This document shows positions 1 to 10,793 of a stretch of DNA of 64,000 bases, one piece after another (the stretch's first letter is position 1; every line of letters starts with the position of its first letter). The stretch lies in contig SXYX01000012.1 in NCBI GenBank assembly GCA_005788175.1, positions 1-64,000 of the forward strand, read 5' to 3'. This DNA is from Acidobacteriota bacterium. GTDB lineage: Bacteria; Acidobacteriota; Holophagae; Holophagales; Holophagaceae. The notes under the pieces were generated by a model that ran no database searches, had not been told where the DNA came from, and was given only the letters and a program-made list of their open reading frames with translations. The translations under genes and the position numbers were made by a program.

Positions 1-319
1 CCGAAGCCATAATTTTAACCTATCTCATCCGATCCTCGAATGTATTGGCCATAAAAGGGTCTTTTTAAGAAACTTTATTAGGTTTTTCAATTCTTAATAA
101 GTATCTTATTCCATGACTTGCGGAGCTAGTAGTTGACCATAAAATCCTAAACAAATAAGCGATTCTATTACAAACTTTTCAAATTTTTTGTGATTTAGAA
201 CCTACCTCTTATTCAAGAATCATGAATTACGGGTCTCTTAGATTTTGCGTTAATATCTGTCTTGATTTATGCCTATTAATATCATTCAAATAGGGTGATA
301 ATAAATCTGAGGTCAAAAT

Positions 320-2218
320 ATGACAATCGATATCCATAGTGCTAACTCTAGTGGTAACACAGATATAGCGAAGAGACTTTCAGTAGAGGAATCCAGACAA
401 GTCGCTGAAGATGCAAGACAAGACTCTTGGACTTCAGAGAGTTTCATTAAAGAGGTGTTTGGAGGTTCCTTCAATTTAGACATTCTTGAGTCGGTCCCTG
501 CTGCAAAGCCCTTGAGTGAAGATTTTCATAATTTTCATACTAAGTTGAAACTATTTCTCGAAAATGAAGTGGATTCAAATAAAATTGACCGCGAAGGTCA
601 ATACCCACCCGAAGTAATTCAAAAATTGGCTGAAATGGGTGCTATGGGGATGAAAATACCTAAAAAGTATGGTGGCTTGGGATTCAACATGTCTGAGTAC
701 GGAAAAATCATGGAATTACTCGGAACCCAAGATTCCAACATACTAGCTTTATTATCAGCTCATCAAAGTATTGGTGTCCCAAACCCATTAATGCACTTCG
801 GAACCGAGCAACAAAAAGAAAAGTACCTGCCCATGGTTGCTCGTGGAGTGATTTCAGCTTTTGCCCTAACCGAAGGGGAAGTTGGCTCAGATCCGGCTAA
901 TTTAAGCACCACCCTCACTCGTACTTCAAATGGAGACTTTATCCTTAGTGGTGAAAAACTTTGGTGTACCAATGGAACAATAGCTGGGCTTTATGTAGTT
1001 ATGGCTCGCCACGAGGATACCAAGAAAATTTCAGCTGTCATTGTTGAGAGAGAATGGCCCGGAGTAGAAGTTGTTACCCGGTGTCATTTCATGGGTATGC
1101 GGGCATTAGAAAATGGAGTTATTCGTTTTAGCAATGTCCATATTCCTAAAGAAAATATACTCTGGAAAGAGGGCAAAGGACTTAAACTGGCTCTTGTCAC
1201 CCTCAATACAGGAAGACTTTCCATCCCCAATGGAGTAGTAGGTGGAGGAAAGCGCTTGACCCAAATCGTACGTGCATGGGGAGCAAAAAGATATCAATGG
1301 GGTAGCATAATTGGAAAGCATGAAGCAGTCGGTCATATGATTTCAGATATAGCATCTACCTCGTTCGCCATTGAATCTATGTCCTACCTCTGTAACCGCA
1401 TGGCCGACGAAGGTACTCGAGACATAAGATTAGAGGCCGCTATTGCTAAATTGTGGACCACTGAAGAGGGATGGCAAATGGTAGACAGAACCCTCCAAAT
1501 CAGAGGCGGTAGGGGATTTGAAACAGCCGATAGCTTAATTAACCGTGGTGAGGCGGGTGTTGCGATCGAAAGAATGCTTCGAGACTTCAGAATTAATTTA
1601 ATTTTTGAAGGTAGTTCAGAGATCATGCATCTTTTTATTGCTCGAGAAGCTCTAGATAAACATTTATCCAAGGCTTGGGATCTTGTTAATCCCAAAAGCA
1701 CATTGGCTATCAGAATTAAAGCTATACCCAAAGTGATCGCATTTTATTCTTGGTGGTATCCCAGTCGTTGGTGGGGACTATCAACATTTTTCAAATACTA
1801 CTCCTACGGGTCATTAGGTAAATATTTCAGACAATCCGAGAGACTAACTCGTAAGTTGAGTAGATCCATTTTTCATCAAATGGTCATCCAGGGTCCCAAA
1901 TTAGAAAAGAAGCAAGCAACACTTTTCCGAGCTGTAGATATCGGCGCAGATCTTTTTGCTCTCTCGGCAGCCATTATTCATGCTGTTGATCAACAAAAAA
2001 TCAACGGTATAGATTCAGAAAAACAAAAACAACTAGCCGACATATTTGCACGAAAAATGCTTCGTCGTATACGAAATAAATTCAATGACCTTCACTCCAA
2101 TGACGATAATGAAAAAACCCGTCTCTCGTGTTCAATACTTGAGGGCGAATATAAGTTTATGGAAGAAGGACTAACTCGAGATAAGGAAATAGAATTCATG
2201 GAGTTTGGAAAACTATAA
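320..2218 (+). CDS. acyl-CoA dehydrogenase family protein (long form with C-terminal extension)
   Basis: 632-aa ORF; motifs FALTEGEVGSDPANL, LSGEKLWCTNG, IRGGRGFETADSLINRGEAGVAIERMLRDFRINLIFEGSSEIMHLFIAREAL typical of acyl-CoA dehydrogenases; SD-like GAGG upstream. Confidence 0.92.
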   Translation: MTIDIHSANSSGNTDIAKRLSVEESRQVAEDARQDSWTSESFIKEVFGGSFNLDILESVPAAKPLSEDFHNFHTKLKLFLENEVDSNKIDREGQYPPEVIQKLAEMGAMGMKIPKKYGGLGFNMSEYGKIMELLGTQDSNILALLSAHQSIGVPNPLMHFGTEQQKEKYLPMVARGVISAFALTEGEVGSDPANLSTTLTRTSNGDFILSGEKLWCTNGTIAGLYVVMARHEDTKKISAVIVEREWPGVEVVTRCHFMGMRALENGVIRFSNVHIPKENILWKEGKGLKLALVTLNTGRLSIPNGVVGGGKRLTQIVRAWGAKRYQWGSIIGKHEAVGHMISDIASTSFAIESMSYLCNRMADEGTRDIRLEAAIAKLWTTEEGWQMVDRTLQIRGGRGFETADSLINRGEAGVAIERMLRDFRINLIFEGSSEIMHLFIAREALDKHLSKAWDLVNPKSTLAIRIKAIPKVIAFYSWWYPSRWWGLSTFFKYYSYGSLGKYFRQSERLTRKLSRSIFHQMVIQGPKLEKKQATLFRAVDIGADLFALSAAIIHAVDQQKINGIDSEKQKQLADIFARKMLRRIRNKFNDLHSNDDNEKTRLSCSILEGEYKFMEEGLTRDKEIEFMEFGKL

Positions 2219-2227
2219 AATAGTTTT

Positions 2228-3448
2228 ATGTGGAAAAATATACGTCGTGCCTGTACCTCTACTGTTTTTGTTGCAGCTTTAGGTTATTTCGTTGATATTT
2301 TTGATTTATTACTCTTTGGTATCGTCAGGCAACAGAGCTTAATAGATATAGGAATCCCCCTTGAGCAAACTCTTCCTGTAGGTATATACCTTCAGAATAT
2401 GCAGGTATGGGGATTAGTTATTGGAGGAATTTTTTGGGGAATCCTTGGCGATAAGAGAGGCCGACTAGCAGTCCTGTTTGGATCAATCGCTGTCTATTCG
2501 ATCGCTAACATTGCTAATGCGTACGTCACAACGATTCCACAATATGCCTTCTGGAGGTTCATTGCTGGTTTTGGATTAGCCGGAGAATTAGGAGCTGCCA
2601 TTACCTTAGTTGCCGAGACATTACCTTCAGATATTCGGGGGTATGGAACAACGATTGTGGCTGCCGTGGGTATCAGCGGTGCCGTTGCAGCCAATTTCGT
2701 CGGCCAGTATTTTTCTTGGAGTTATGCCTATCTTACAGGAGGTATTTTAGGTCTAGCTCTATTGCTACTAAGAGTAAAAGTTGGAGAAAGTATACTCTTT
2801 AGGTCGAACCAGAATAAAAATGTACCGCAAGGTGATTTTCTATCTTTATTCAAAAATAAAGATCGCTTCATTAGATTTGCTCGATGCGTAGGTATCGGTA
2901 TTCCTCTATGGTATGGTGTGGGAATTCTAATATTCTATTCCCCGGAGTTTTCTATATCTCTAAACTATACGAGTGCAATAAAAGCCGGTAATGCAATCGC
3001 CTGGTGCTACGCTGGCTTAGTAATTGGCGATTTGGTTAGTGGATTCCTTAGTCAAATACTCGAAAGCCGTAAAAAGGTTCTATATATATTTCTTTGCCTC
3101 AGTGCCTTATGCTCTACTCTCTTCCTCACTCTTCGGGGACTCAATGCGTCTCAGTTTTATATTCTAGCTTTCTGTTTTGGAATCACCCTGGGATACTGGG
3201 CTGTTTTTGTGACTACAACGAGTGAGCATTTTGGAACCAATCTCAGATCTACTGTGACCACTTCAGTACCTAATTTCGTAAGATGGTCTGTGAGTCCAAT
3301 GTCGATCCTTTTTCTTTTCTTAAGCGGTCAATTGGGCAACTTGGTTTCTGCTTTCATAATTGGAGTGGTTGTGTTTGCTATAGGATTTACTTCCCTTCGT
3401 GGGATGAAAGAGACACACAATCGATCCCTTGACTTTGTGGAAGACTAA
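2228..3448 (+). CDS. MFS transporter
   Basis: 406 aa, about 12 hydrophobic segments; GDKRGRLAVLFGSI resembles the MFS loop 2-3 motif; 9 nt after the acyl-CoA dehydrogenase gene. Confidence 0.88.
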   Translation: MWKNIRRACTSTVFVAALGYFVDIFDLLLFGIVRQQSLIDIGIPLEQTLPVGIYLQNMQVWGLVIGGIFWGILGDKRGRLAVLFGSIAVYSIANIANAYVTTIPQYAFWRFIAGFGLAGELGAAITLVAETLPSDIRGYGTTIVAAVGISGAVAANFVGQYFSWSYAYLTGGILGLALLLLRVKVGESILFRSNQNKNVPQGDFLSLFKNKDRFIRFARCVGIGIPLWYGVGILIFYSPEFSISLNYTSAIKAGNAIAWCYAGLVIGDLVSGFLSQILESRKKVLYIFLCLSALCSTLFLTLRGLNASQFYILAFCFGITLGYWAVFVTTTSEHFGTNLRSTVTTSVPNFVRWSVSPMSILFLFLSGQLGNLVSAFIIGVVVFAIGFTSLRGMKETHNRSLDFVED

Positions 3449-4185
3449 TTAGGTTGTACAGCTCCTGCGCCACCGTCAAATGGGATTACTGCACCTGAAA
3501 GCCACAGGCTTTCGGGTCCCAAAAGATAAACAACAAGTGAAGCAATTTCTTCCGATTGTCCGATGCGATGTAATGGATTAACCCTCTTCAAATTATTCAA
3601 GGTTTCTTCTGGTTCAAGAGTTTCCTCAATGCGGTCAAGAAGCATATCTGTTGCCACGGGACCAGGCGCAACGGCATTGACTCTAATTTGCCTATGCCCC
3701 CATTCCTGCGCAAGGTATTGGGCTAACATATGTAAGCCTGCCTTAGCAACACCATAGGCTGCTTGCAAAGGTACTACTCTAATGCCTACATTGGATCCCG
3801 TTAAGACAACACTTGATCCCTCTTGTAAATTGGGGCCGAGAAAATGTGCCATATTCCAGGGACCTAAGAGATTCTGATCAATCATACGATTGAAAATAGC
3901 TAGATCACTTTTTTCAACGCTCCCGGCTTCAAAAGATCCGGCGTTGAGAAAAAGTCCATCAAGCGGCCCACATTGATTGGCAAATTTCTCGACAGCACTT
4001 TGATCACTATGATCCAAGGAAATAGCCTGCACTTTTGGTAAAGTTTCTTTAAGTTTGTCTAAACGACGGCCAACCAAGATTAGTTCTGCGCCCAGCGAAT
4101 GCAGTTTACGAGCCGTTGCTCTTCCTATTCCGCTACCTGCTCCAGTAATTAGAATCTGTCTGCCTTCGAAAATACCCTTATTCAT
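3445..4185 (-). CDS. SDR family oxidoreductase
   Basis: TGAGSGIG cofactor motif, YGVAKAG (YxxxK), C-terminal IPFDGGAGA. Confidence 0.92.
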   Translation of the reverse strand: MNKGIFEGRQILITGAGSGIGRATARKLHSLGAELILVGRRLDKLKETLPKVQAISLDHSDQSAVEKFANQCGPLDGLFLNAGSFEAGSVEKSDLAIFNRMIDQNLLGPWNMAHFLGPNLQEGSSVVLTGSNVGIRVVPLQAAYGVAKAGLHMLAQYLAQEWGHRQIRVNAVAPGPVATDMLLDRIEETLEPEETLNNLKRVNPLHRIGQSEEIASLVVYLLGPESLWLSGAVIPFDGGAGAVQPN

Positions 4186-4793
4186 TGACGAGGTCCATGC
4201 GGGACAATGGCTCCCCCGCTAACGATCCAAGAAAGAGCTTCGTCGGGTGCGATCGAAGTAGCTTTTATTTTATCCTTAGGTAGCATCAGCACATATCCAT
4301 TGCTAGGATTAGGAGATGTGGGGATAAAAACGGAATACCACTCTACCCCTTGGGGACTTATCCAAGAGCAATCTTTATGAGTTATAAATCCAAGAGTTTG
4401 ATTGCCCTCACTGGGAAACTCTATGAGGACAACTTCGCTAAAAACTGCTTTATCAGGGTTTTGGATTGCAGCGGTGAGGCGATTAATCGAACTATAAACA
4501 CTTTTTACAACTGGTATCTTAAGAATAACTATTTCAATCCACCTAAAAAGTTGCCGACCAATAAAATTACTGACTAAGAGTCCTGTAAAAAGAATGGTTA
4601 GGAAGGTGCATAAAACAGAGAGGAGGAAAATCTCTAAATCAGAAAGGCGCGTATAACCTAATGTGCTAAATACACTGCTGACCGGTTCTTGATAAAGCGA
4701 GGTAAGCCATCCACCCACTAATTTTATGAGGTAAAAAGTAATTAAGAGTGGCAGAAGTCTATATGTACCGCTCCAAAGATATCGTTTAATCAT
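4182..4793 (-). CDS. DUF502 family membrane protein
   Basis: MIKRYLWSGTYRLLPLLITFYLIKLV..., IPVVKSVYSSIN, FIPTSPNPSNGYV are DUF502-like; start moved to the ATG at 4793 (ATG overlapping pgsA end, AAACCGATGATTAA) instead of 4868. Confidence 0.82.
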   Translation of the reverse strand: MIKRYLWSGTYRLLPLLITFYLIKLVGGWLTSLYQEPVSSVFSTLGYTRLSDLEIFLLSVLCTFLTILFTGLLVSNFIGRQLFRWIEIVILKIPVVKSVYSSINRLTAAIQNPDKAVFSEVVLIEFPSEGNQTLGFITHKDCSWISPQGVEWYSVFIPTSPNPSNGYVLMLPKDKIKATSIAPDEALSWIVSGGAIVPHGPRQ

Positions 4794-5427
4794 CGGTTTT
4801 GTCCCCTTCAGACTGAAAATAATTCCAGTAGGTTGATAAATACTTATAGCCGCTCCATAGAGCCACAAAAAGAGAACACCATAGGATGAGGGTCCCTATG
4901 CCCAGGAAAAAACTGAAAGGATAGCGAAGAGTAATGAAGTATTGAAATATGCCCAAGTCCGTCCACTCATAAAACCATTGATCTAATTTGGGGCCCAAAA
5001 TTAGGAGCGAGATAGCTGTAATTTGTAGGCCCACTTTCCATTTTCCAAGAGTGCCTGCTTTAATAATTATGCCATCCTCGGCAGCAATTGATCTCAGTCC
5101 TGTGATTGCAAATTCTCTAATTAAAATTATGAAAACCATCCAAGCTGGAGCAAGGCTATGGCCATCGTGTTGCAATTCAATTAAAGAGATGAGAGCGCCT
5201 GTAATGAGCATCTTGTCGGCCAAGGGATCCAGTAATGTACCTAATTTAGTGACCTGTCTCCAGCGACGAGCAAGATAACCATCAAGACCATCTGTAATGG
5301 CCGCTACCCAGAAAACAATAACGCCGATGACGTGGTAATACTCGATTCGTGTCAATAATATCACTACCAAAACTGGAACCAATAGAATTCTCGAAACACT
5401 GAGGTAGTTGGATGTGGTCATTTTCAT
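4786..5427 (-). CDS. pgsA: CDP-diacylglycerol--glycerol-3-phosphate 3-phosphatidyltransferase
   Basis: CDP-alcohol phosphatidyltransferase signature DGLDGYLARRWRQVTKLGTLLDPLADK. Confidence 0.93.
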   Translation of the reverse strand: MKMTTSNYLSVSRILLVPVLVVILLTRIEYYHVIGVIVFWVAAITDGLDGYLARRWRQVTKLGTLLDPLADKMLITGALISLIELQHDGHSLAPAWMVFIILIREFAITGLRSIAAEDGIIIKAGTLGKWKVGLQITAISLLILGPKLDQWFYEWTDLGIFQYFITLRYPFSFFLGIGTLILWCSLFVALWSGYKYLSTYWNYFQSEGDKTDD

Positions 5428-5568
5428 GGCATGTTCTAGGCTATCTATAAGGAGGGTGAGATTGTTATTCTGAATTTACCATTTATACGACAAAATTTGG
5501 ACAATAATTCCACATAAATGATTGATAGCTTAAGCATGTAACCCGACTTCTATGAGTCCGAGATATTT

Positions 5569-6510
5569 ATGCAACTCGACAAATTAAAAAATCAAATAAT
5601 CGATTTTGCCCTCCAAGAAGGATTCGGCCGGGCGGGCATAGCAAATTTAAGTCCATTCGATACTGAATCTCAACGGATAAATCGTTGGTTTAAAAACAAA
5701 TATCATCGCCATCTTTCTTATCTTGATCCTGCTGTACTTTTATTTCCGCAAAGTCTAGAACCATATGCCAAAACAGCTTTGGTCGTATTTTATCCCTACG
5801 CTCGTCCCAATTGTATTCCTGGAGAACGGGGAGCACAAAAAATCTCTCGATATCTGTGGGGAGATGACTACCACTGGATTATTAAGAAAAAACTACTACG
5901 GATCCTAGAAAGTATTCGAAATATTGATCCGACTATTGAAGGTAAACCTTGTGTTGATACAGCCCCGATTCTAGAGCGACAACTAGCCCAAAGAGCTGGA
6001 ATTGGATGGCAGGGTAAAAATACAATACTCATTGCCGAACGAGATGGTAGCTGGGGTTTTTTGGGAGTTCTTCTATTGGGGGTTGAATTGCCTCCAGACC
6101 CCCCATTTAAATCAGAGCAGTGTGGAAGCTGTACCGCGTGTCTCGACGCATGTCCTACGGGTGCTCTTGCCCCATTTGAGCTAGATCCCAATCTTTGTAT
6201 CACGACATACACCATCGAAACAGAACAAGAGGCGCCTGCGATCGTAGAAAAGGCTATTAGGGAGACGGGCTGGGTCGCTGGATGTGATATCTGCCAAGAA
6301 GTGTGCCCGTGGAACAGTAAACCACTTTGGGGAGACGCTGATACTTGGGGTGGATCAACATCAATTCACAGCTTCTCGACCTCCAATTTACGGTTTTCCT
6401 CTTCACAATGGCGAAAAATAACTAAAAAGTCCGCTCTTCGGAGGGTAAGTAGACGGCATTGGCTGCTGACATTAAGGCGTGCGGGCCTCCTGTCAGACCC
6501 CTTAATTTAA
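5569..6510 (+). CDS. queG: epoxyqueuosine reductase
   Basis: CGSCTACLDACPTGAL and CDICQEVCPWN 4Fe-4S motifs; RYLWGDDYH, VDTAPILERQLAQRAGIGWQGKNT. Confidence 0.95.
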   Translation: MQLDKLKNQIIDFALQEGFGRAGIANLSPFDTESQRINRWFKNKYHRHLSYLDPAVLLFPQSLEPYAKTALVVFYPYARPNCIPGERGAQKISRYLWGDDYHWIIKKKLLRILESIRNIDPTIEGKPCVDTAPILERQLAQRAGIGWQGKNTILIAERDGSWGFLGVLLLGVELPPDPPFKSEQCGSCTACLDACPTGALAPFELDPNLCITTYTIETEQEAPAIVEKAIRETGWVAGCDICQEVCPWNSKPLWGDADTWGGSTSIHSFSTSNLRFSSSQWRKITKKSALRRVSRRHWLLTLRRAGLLSDPLI

Positions 6511-6511
6511 C

Positions 6512-6558
6512 CATGCCCAAAAAAAATGAAAATTATACTTTATTATTTGGCATTTTTT
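6512..6558 (+). terminator. possible Rho-independent terminator after queG
   Basis: Imperfect inverted repeat ATGCC(C)AA ... TTGGCAT followed by TTTTT; large loop, weak. Confidence 0.3.
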
Positions 6559-6605
6559 CCTTATAAATCAATTTCACCCCTTTTCGAAAACGAAGGATCA
6601 ACAAT

Positions 6606-8504
6606 ATGCCCCTAAAATGGACAGTCCAAGATTCCGCAAAACTTTATGCCATTGAAGAATGGGGGGATGGATATTTTGGAACTAATCCTAAGGGTCGAAT
6701 TATTGCCATACCTACTCGAGATGAATCTACGAGTATAGATCTTTATGAAGCGGTGCTCAGACTTAAGAAACTTGGCATCCAAACACCAGTCACCCTTAGG
6801 TTTCCCCAAATACTCGAAGGTCGAATTAAAGAAATAAATTTAGCATTCAAAAAAGCAATTAATGATTTCAATTACAACAGCGACTATAGTTCTATCTACC
6901 CAGTTAAAACTAATCAAATCAAAGAGGTAGTTCAAGAAATAGTTAAGGCTGGTAATGATTACAAATTGGGCTTGGAATGCGGGAGTAAGCCTGAATTAAT
7001 TCTAGCTCTGTCTATGAATTTAAATCCTGATTCCCTTATCCTATGCAACGGGTACAAAGATGAAGGCTTCATCAGAATGGCTCTTTTAGCCCGGAAGACT
7101 GGTCGCCGAATTGTTATTACCGTGGAGAAGATGTCTGAACTACCTGTGATTCTTAAAATTGCAAAATCTCTCAAGGTCAAACCGCTTATCGGCCTGAGGG
7201 CAAAATTAAATGCTCAGGGATCTGGTAAATGGGAAACCAGTGCAGGCGATCATGCCAAGTTTGGCTTAACGACAAGAGAGATTCTCGAAGCTGTTGCTAT
7301 TCTTAGCAAGAAGAAAATGCTTGATAGCATCATAGAGCTGCATTTCCATATCGGCTCACAAATTACAGATATTCGAAAAGTTAAAATTGCAGTTAAAGAA
7401 GCTACTAGGATCTACGCTAAATTGAGAAAAATGGGTATCCCCATTGAATATATGAATGTTGGAGGAGGTTTAGCTGTAGATTATGATGGCTCCAAAACAA
7501 CATTTACTTCGAGCATGAACTATACAGTGGAGCAATACGCCTCCGATGTTGTATATAACACTAAAGATATTTGCAAAATGGAGGATGTGCCGGTACCCCA
7601 CTTATTAACAGAAAGTGGTCGTGCACTAACTGCCTACCATGAATTAGTAATAGTGGATGTGATCGGGCTTATTGATACGACTCACTCAAGATACAGTGTT
7701 GAAATCTCAGGAAAAGAAATTCAAATCATCAAAGATTTAGCCTATATCCGAGATAACATTGGTCCTAAAAATTATTCGGAAATGTACAGCGATGCCTTAT
7801 CCTCAAAGGATGAGATCAATAGTCTATTTAATTTGGGCTATCTTTCACTTGAGGATCGGTCTAAAGGCGAAACTTTATTCTGGGAAATCCTGAGGAAAAT
7901 CTCAAAAATTCTCACTCATAAGTCAATAAAATATATTCCTGAAGAGTTTAGAGACTTGAACAAGAGTTTGGCCGATAAATTTATTGCCAATTTCAGTATT
8001 TTCCAAACCATACCCGATCATTGGGCTATTGAGCATTTATTTCCAGTGGCCCCTATTCATCGACTAAAAGAGAAGCCTACCCTTAGTGCTACCTTATGTG
8101 ACATCACTTGTGACAGTGATGGAACCATTGAGAAATTTGTTGACCTCAAGGATGTACGTGATGAAATACCTCTTCACGAACCCACAGATGAACCGTATTT
8201 TATTGGCATATTCCTTACCGGGGCCTATCAAGATATTTTAGGAATGCGACACAATCTTTTCGGAGCCCCAAGCGAAGTATTTATGATAGCTGAGGAAGAT
8301 GATAATTTTAGAATAGATAAAGTAATTCCAGCTGAAACTATAGATGATATGCTTCGAAGTGTTCACTATAATCCAGAAAGTATGGGCCGTATTTCCATCA
8401 ACGGTCGTAAAATAAAGACTAAAATCGATGCTTCAGAAGATCTTCACTCCCTCATCATTAAGCATCGGGGATCTCACACCTATTTGAGTTCCGAAGAAGA
8501 CTAG
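6606..8504 (+). CDS. speA: biosynthetic arginine decarboxylase
   Basis: 632 aa; YPVKTNQIKEVV (PLP Lys region), LELHFHIGSQ, NVGGGLAVDYDGS, LTGAYQDILGMRHNLFG. Confidence 0.96.
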   Translation: MPLKWTVQDSAKLYAIEEWGDGYFGTNPKGRIIAIPTRDESTSIDLYEAVLRLKKLGIQTPVTLRFPQILEGRIKEINLAFKKAINDFNYNSDYSSIYPVKTNQIKEVVQEIVKAGNDYKLGLECGSKPELILALSMNLNPDSLILCNGYKDEGFIRMALLARKTGRRIVITVEKMSELPVILKIAKSLKVKPLIGLRAKLNAQGSGKWETSAGDHAKFGLTTREILEAVAILSKKKMLDSIIELHFHIGSQITDIRKVKIAVKEATRIYAKLRKMGIPIEYMNVGGGLAVDYDGSKTTFTSSMNYTVEQYASDVVYNTKDICKMEDVPVPHLLTESGRALTAYHELVIVDVIGLIDTTHSRYSVEISGKEIQIIKDLAYIRDNIGPKNYSEMYSDALSSKDEINSLFNLGYLSLEDRSKGETLFWEILRKISKILTHKSIKYIPEEFRDLNKSLADKFIANFSIFQTIPDHWAIEHLFPVAPIHRLKEKPTLSATLCDITCDSDGTIEKFVDLKDVRDEIPLHEPTDEPYFIGIFLTGAYQDILGMRHNLFGAPSEVFMIAEEDDNFRIDKVIPAETIDDMLRSVHYNPESMGRISINGRKIKTKIDASEDLHSLIIKHRGSHTYLSSEED

Positions 8505-10780
8505 CGTACTTCAATAATTTTATGGGCAGGCTTATATAATTTAGTTCTTTGGAGTTCAACGTCTCCTTGAATCCAATCCTGCCGCATATTTAACCGATAA
8601 GGACTTGCAACATGACCACTCATTCCTAGAGGGAGAACCAGGGTAGATGCACTAAGATCGTTCACATCGGCTAAAAAGCGCATGCTCTGTCCATATTGGG
8701 GCTGATTGGCCCGGATAGCTCTATAATTCCCGCTTTGCTGTTCTTCTTTTACTCCAAAAATTGACTTTAGAATAAACCCTCCTTGGGCCAGTGGATGCTG
8801 AGGTCGCGATTGATTGTAGTCACCCCATTTTTTTTGAGGATTCTCCTTAATTTCAAATTCTGAAGCACGTAAAACTTCCCTTAGGAATGTATTTTTATCC
8901 CCTAGCCCTGCACGTGACCACCCCTCCTGAGGCGCCAGCATTGACTCAATTAACGGAGCATCATTATTGGTAACGTTCATGGTGGATCCTGTAAATCCAG
9001 TCCCCATGAGGATTTTATTGTATAGTCGGTCCCTAAAATTGATTCGGATAATTTCGGCTTGAGTGAACAACTCGCTATCTTGATATGAGGTTCCATCCCA
9101 AGAAAGGAATAGCTGTCTCATTTTGGATGACATGAAGGGTAGTAAGAGTTTGATTAGGTCGCGATGCGGAATGGATACTGTATCTAACTGAATCTTATTC
9201 ATATCTCCTAAATCCAAGGGTTGGTGAGTCGCAATTAATTGATTGATACGCTGAGCTCTCGCCGGACTTGCCCAACGTGAAGATATATAAACAGAACTCG
9301 AATTACCAACTATCCTTTGATTGGCTGTAGTGATCCACCCATTTTCAGGATTGTATATTTTGGGCATTGCTTTCTGATCGAGATAGCCTATCCAATCTAA
9401 ATGGCCGGGGATCGGTATTGTTCCGTCAAAACCCTTGGGGCGTAGCGGTATTAATCCAGCCGCACGCCACCCAATATTGCCCTGTGCATCACCATAAGTT
9501 ACGTTCATACAGGGCCCATGATATGTATTAAAAGCCTGGTTAAATTCATTCCAATTCCGCGCCATCATGATTTTAACCATTGGTAAACTCATTGTTCTAG
9601 GATCGAGTGCAGCCCAAGCTAATGAATAGCCTGGGCGAACCTGGGGTCCGTGATGTCCATCGTAAACTCTCACGCTCTCCGAAGGCAGATTTCTGACTTT
9701 AATCTCCTCAGTGCGCTCAAGGATTCTAGGCTCACGAAAAAGATCTTGCTGATCTGCAGATAAGTTGGTGAATCCCCAAGCTAAAAATTGATTCTGGCCA
9801 ATCAAAATACCAGGAACAAAAGGTAAGGCTACCCCCTGAATAATCATTGTTTGAGGGCTTTTGATTTCGAATCGTACTGGAAACCAATAACCTGGGCTCT
9901 GAATATCCATATGCGGATCATTCGCAAGAAGAACATGTCCATTTTTACTTTTCTTAGGTGATATGACCCACGAATTAGACCCGAATATCGGGAGATCTAT
10001 CCCTAAAATGTCAGATAAGTTAAATGGATGAAGAAGAGATCTAGAAATCTTTTTCTCTTTTATACCTCTTGATCTGAATAAAAGAAGGGGGTCATTGAGT
10101 TCAGTTTGGTTATCGGGGATAAGTAATTGATCAGAAGATGTATACACAGGAGAAAGAAATTTCCTTTCGAGCTCCCCGAGAACTTGAAGTGATTCATTAC
10201 GTAAATCATTTTTCCATGAGTTGGACTGAGATTCAGTCATGAGTAATAAACATACTAATGAATCCTCAGGTATCCAGGGTTGTGGCTTCGTTCGAAGAAT
10301 TTCGAATTCAATCCCCAAACCCTTCGTCCACCATATATCTTTTGAGTAAATGTCCATGAAACGATTCACACCTAGTGCAAAATCTTTTAGGGCATTTTGC
10401 TGTTCTGTATCGAGAGTCTGCCATGCCTTCGCAGCCACACGAGTAAAACCCAATAGCCGATACCAGCGATCACTCGGAAGAGCTGCTGGCCCTAGTATTT
10501 CTGATAGCGTACCTCGAGCCACTCTTCGAGCGATCTCCATTTGGAATAATCTCTGCGAAGCGACAAGATAACCTTGAATTATAAAGGCATCTGATAAATT
10601 TTCAGCCTGAATGGTGGGGATACCTCGATCATCGATCATTATTTTTGCTGGACGTGATATCTGATTCAGCGCAAGCGTATCTGGTATCTCGGATTGAATA
10701 TGGATATATCGCCAACCTGTGATTAAAATCATCGATAACCCTAGGGTTACAATGATCACGGTTCTAAATTTCGAAATCAT
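8501..10780 (-). CDS. penicillin acylase family protein (Ntn hydrolase)
   Basis: IFGSNSWVISPKKSKNGHVLLANDPHM (nucleophile Ser motif), FPVRFEIKSPQ; start probably MISKFRTV..., otherwise 10813 overlapping purD. Confidence 0.9.
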   Translation of the reverse strand: MISKFRTVIIVTLGLSMILITGWRYIHIQSEIPDTLALNQISRPAKIMIDDRGIPTIQAENLSDAFIIQGYLVASQRLFQMEIARRVARGTLSEILGPAALPSDRWYRLLGFTRVAAKAWQTLDTEQQNALKDFALGVNRFMDIYSKDIWWTKGLGIEFEILRTKPQPWIPEDSLVCLLLMTESQSNSWKNDLRNESLQVLGELERKFLSPVYTSSDQLLIPDNQTELNDPLLLFRSRGIKEKKISRSLLHPFNLSDILGIDLPIFGSNSWVISPKKSKNGHVLLANDPHMDIQSPGYWFPVRFEIKSPQTMIIQGVALPFVPGILIGQNQFLAWGFTNLSADQQDLFREPRILERTEEIKVRNLPSESVRVYDGHHGPQVRPGYSLAWAALDPRTMSLPMVKIMMARNWNEFNQAFNTYHGPCMNVTYGDAQGNIGWRAAGLIPLRPKGFDGTIPIPGHLDWIGYLDQKAMPKIYNPENGWITTANQRIVGNSSSVYISSRWASPARAQRINQLIATHQPLDLGDMNKIQLDTVSIPHRDLIKLLLPFMSSKMRQLFLSWDGTSYQDSELFTQAEIIRINFRDRLYNKILMGTGFTGSTMNVTNNDAPLIESMLAPQEGWSRAGLGDKNTFLREVLRASEFEIKENPQKKWGDYNQSRPQHPLAQGGFILKSIFGVKEEQQSGNYRAIRANQPQYGQSMRFLADVNDLSASTLVLPLGMSGHVASPYRLNMRQDWIQGDVELQRTKLYKPAHKIIEVR

Positions 10781-10793
10781 TTTGATGGATCCC

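Noticed and set aside
1-319. Left-edge non-coding region as a structured RNA gene
   Set aside because: AT-rich with no clear stem structure or ORF; likely intergenic with a promoter for the acyl-CoA dehydrogenase gene.
1384-1731. Antisense ORF (115 aa) within the acyl-CoA dehydrogenase gene
   Set aside because: Opposite a well-supported CDS, no recognisable motif; same reasoning applies to most 60-120 aa antisense ORFs in the track.
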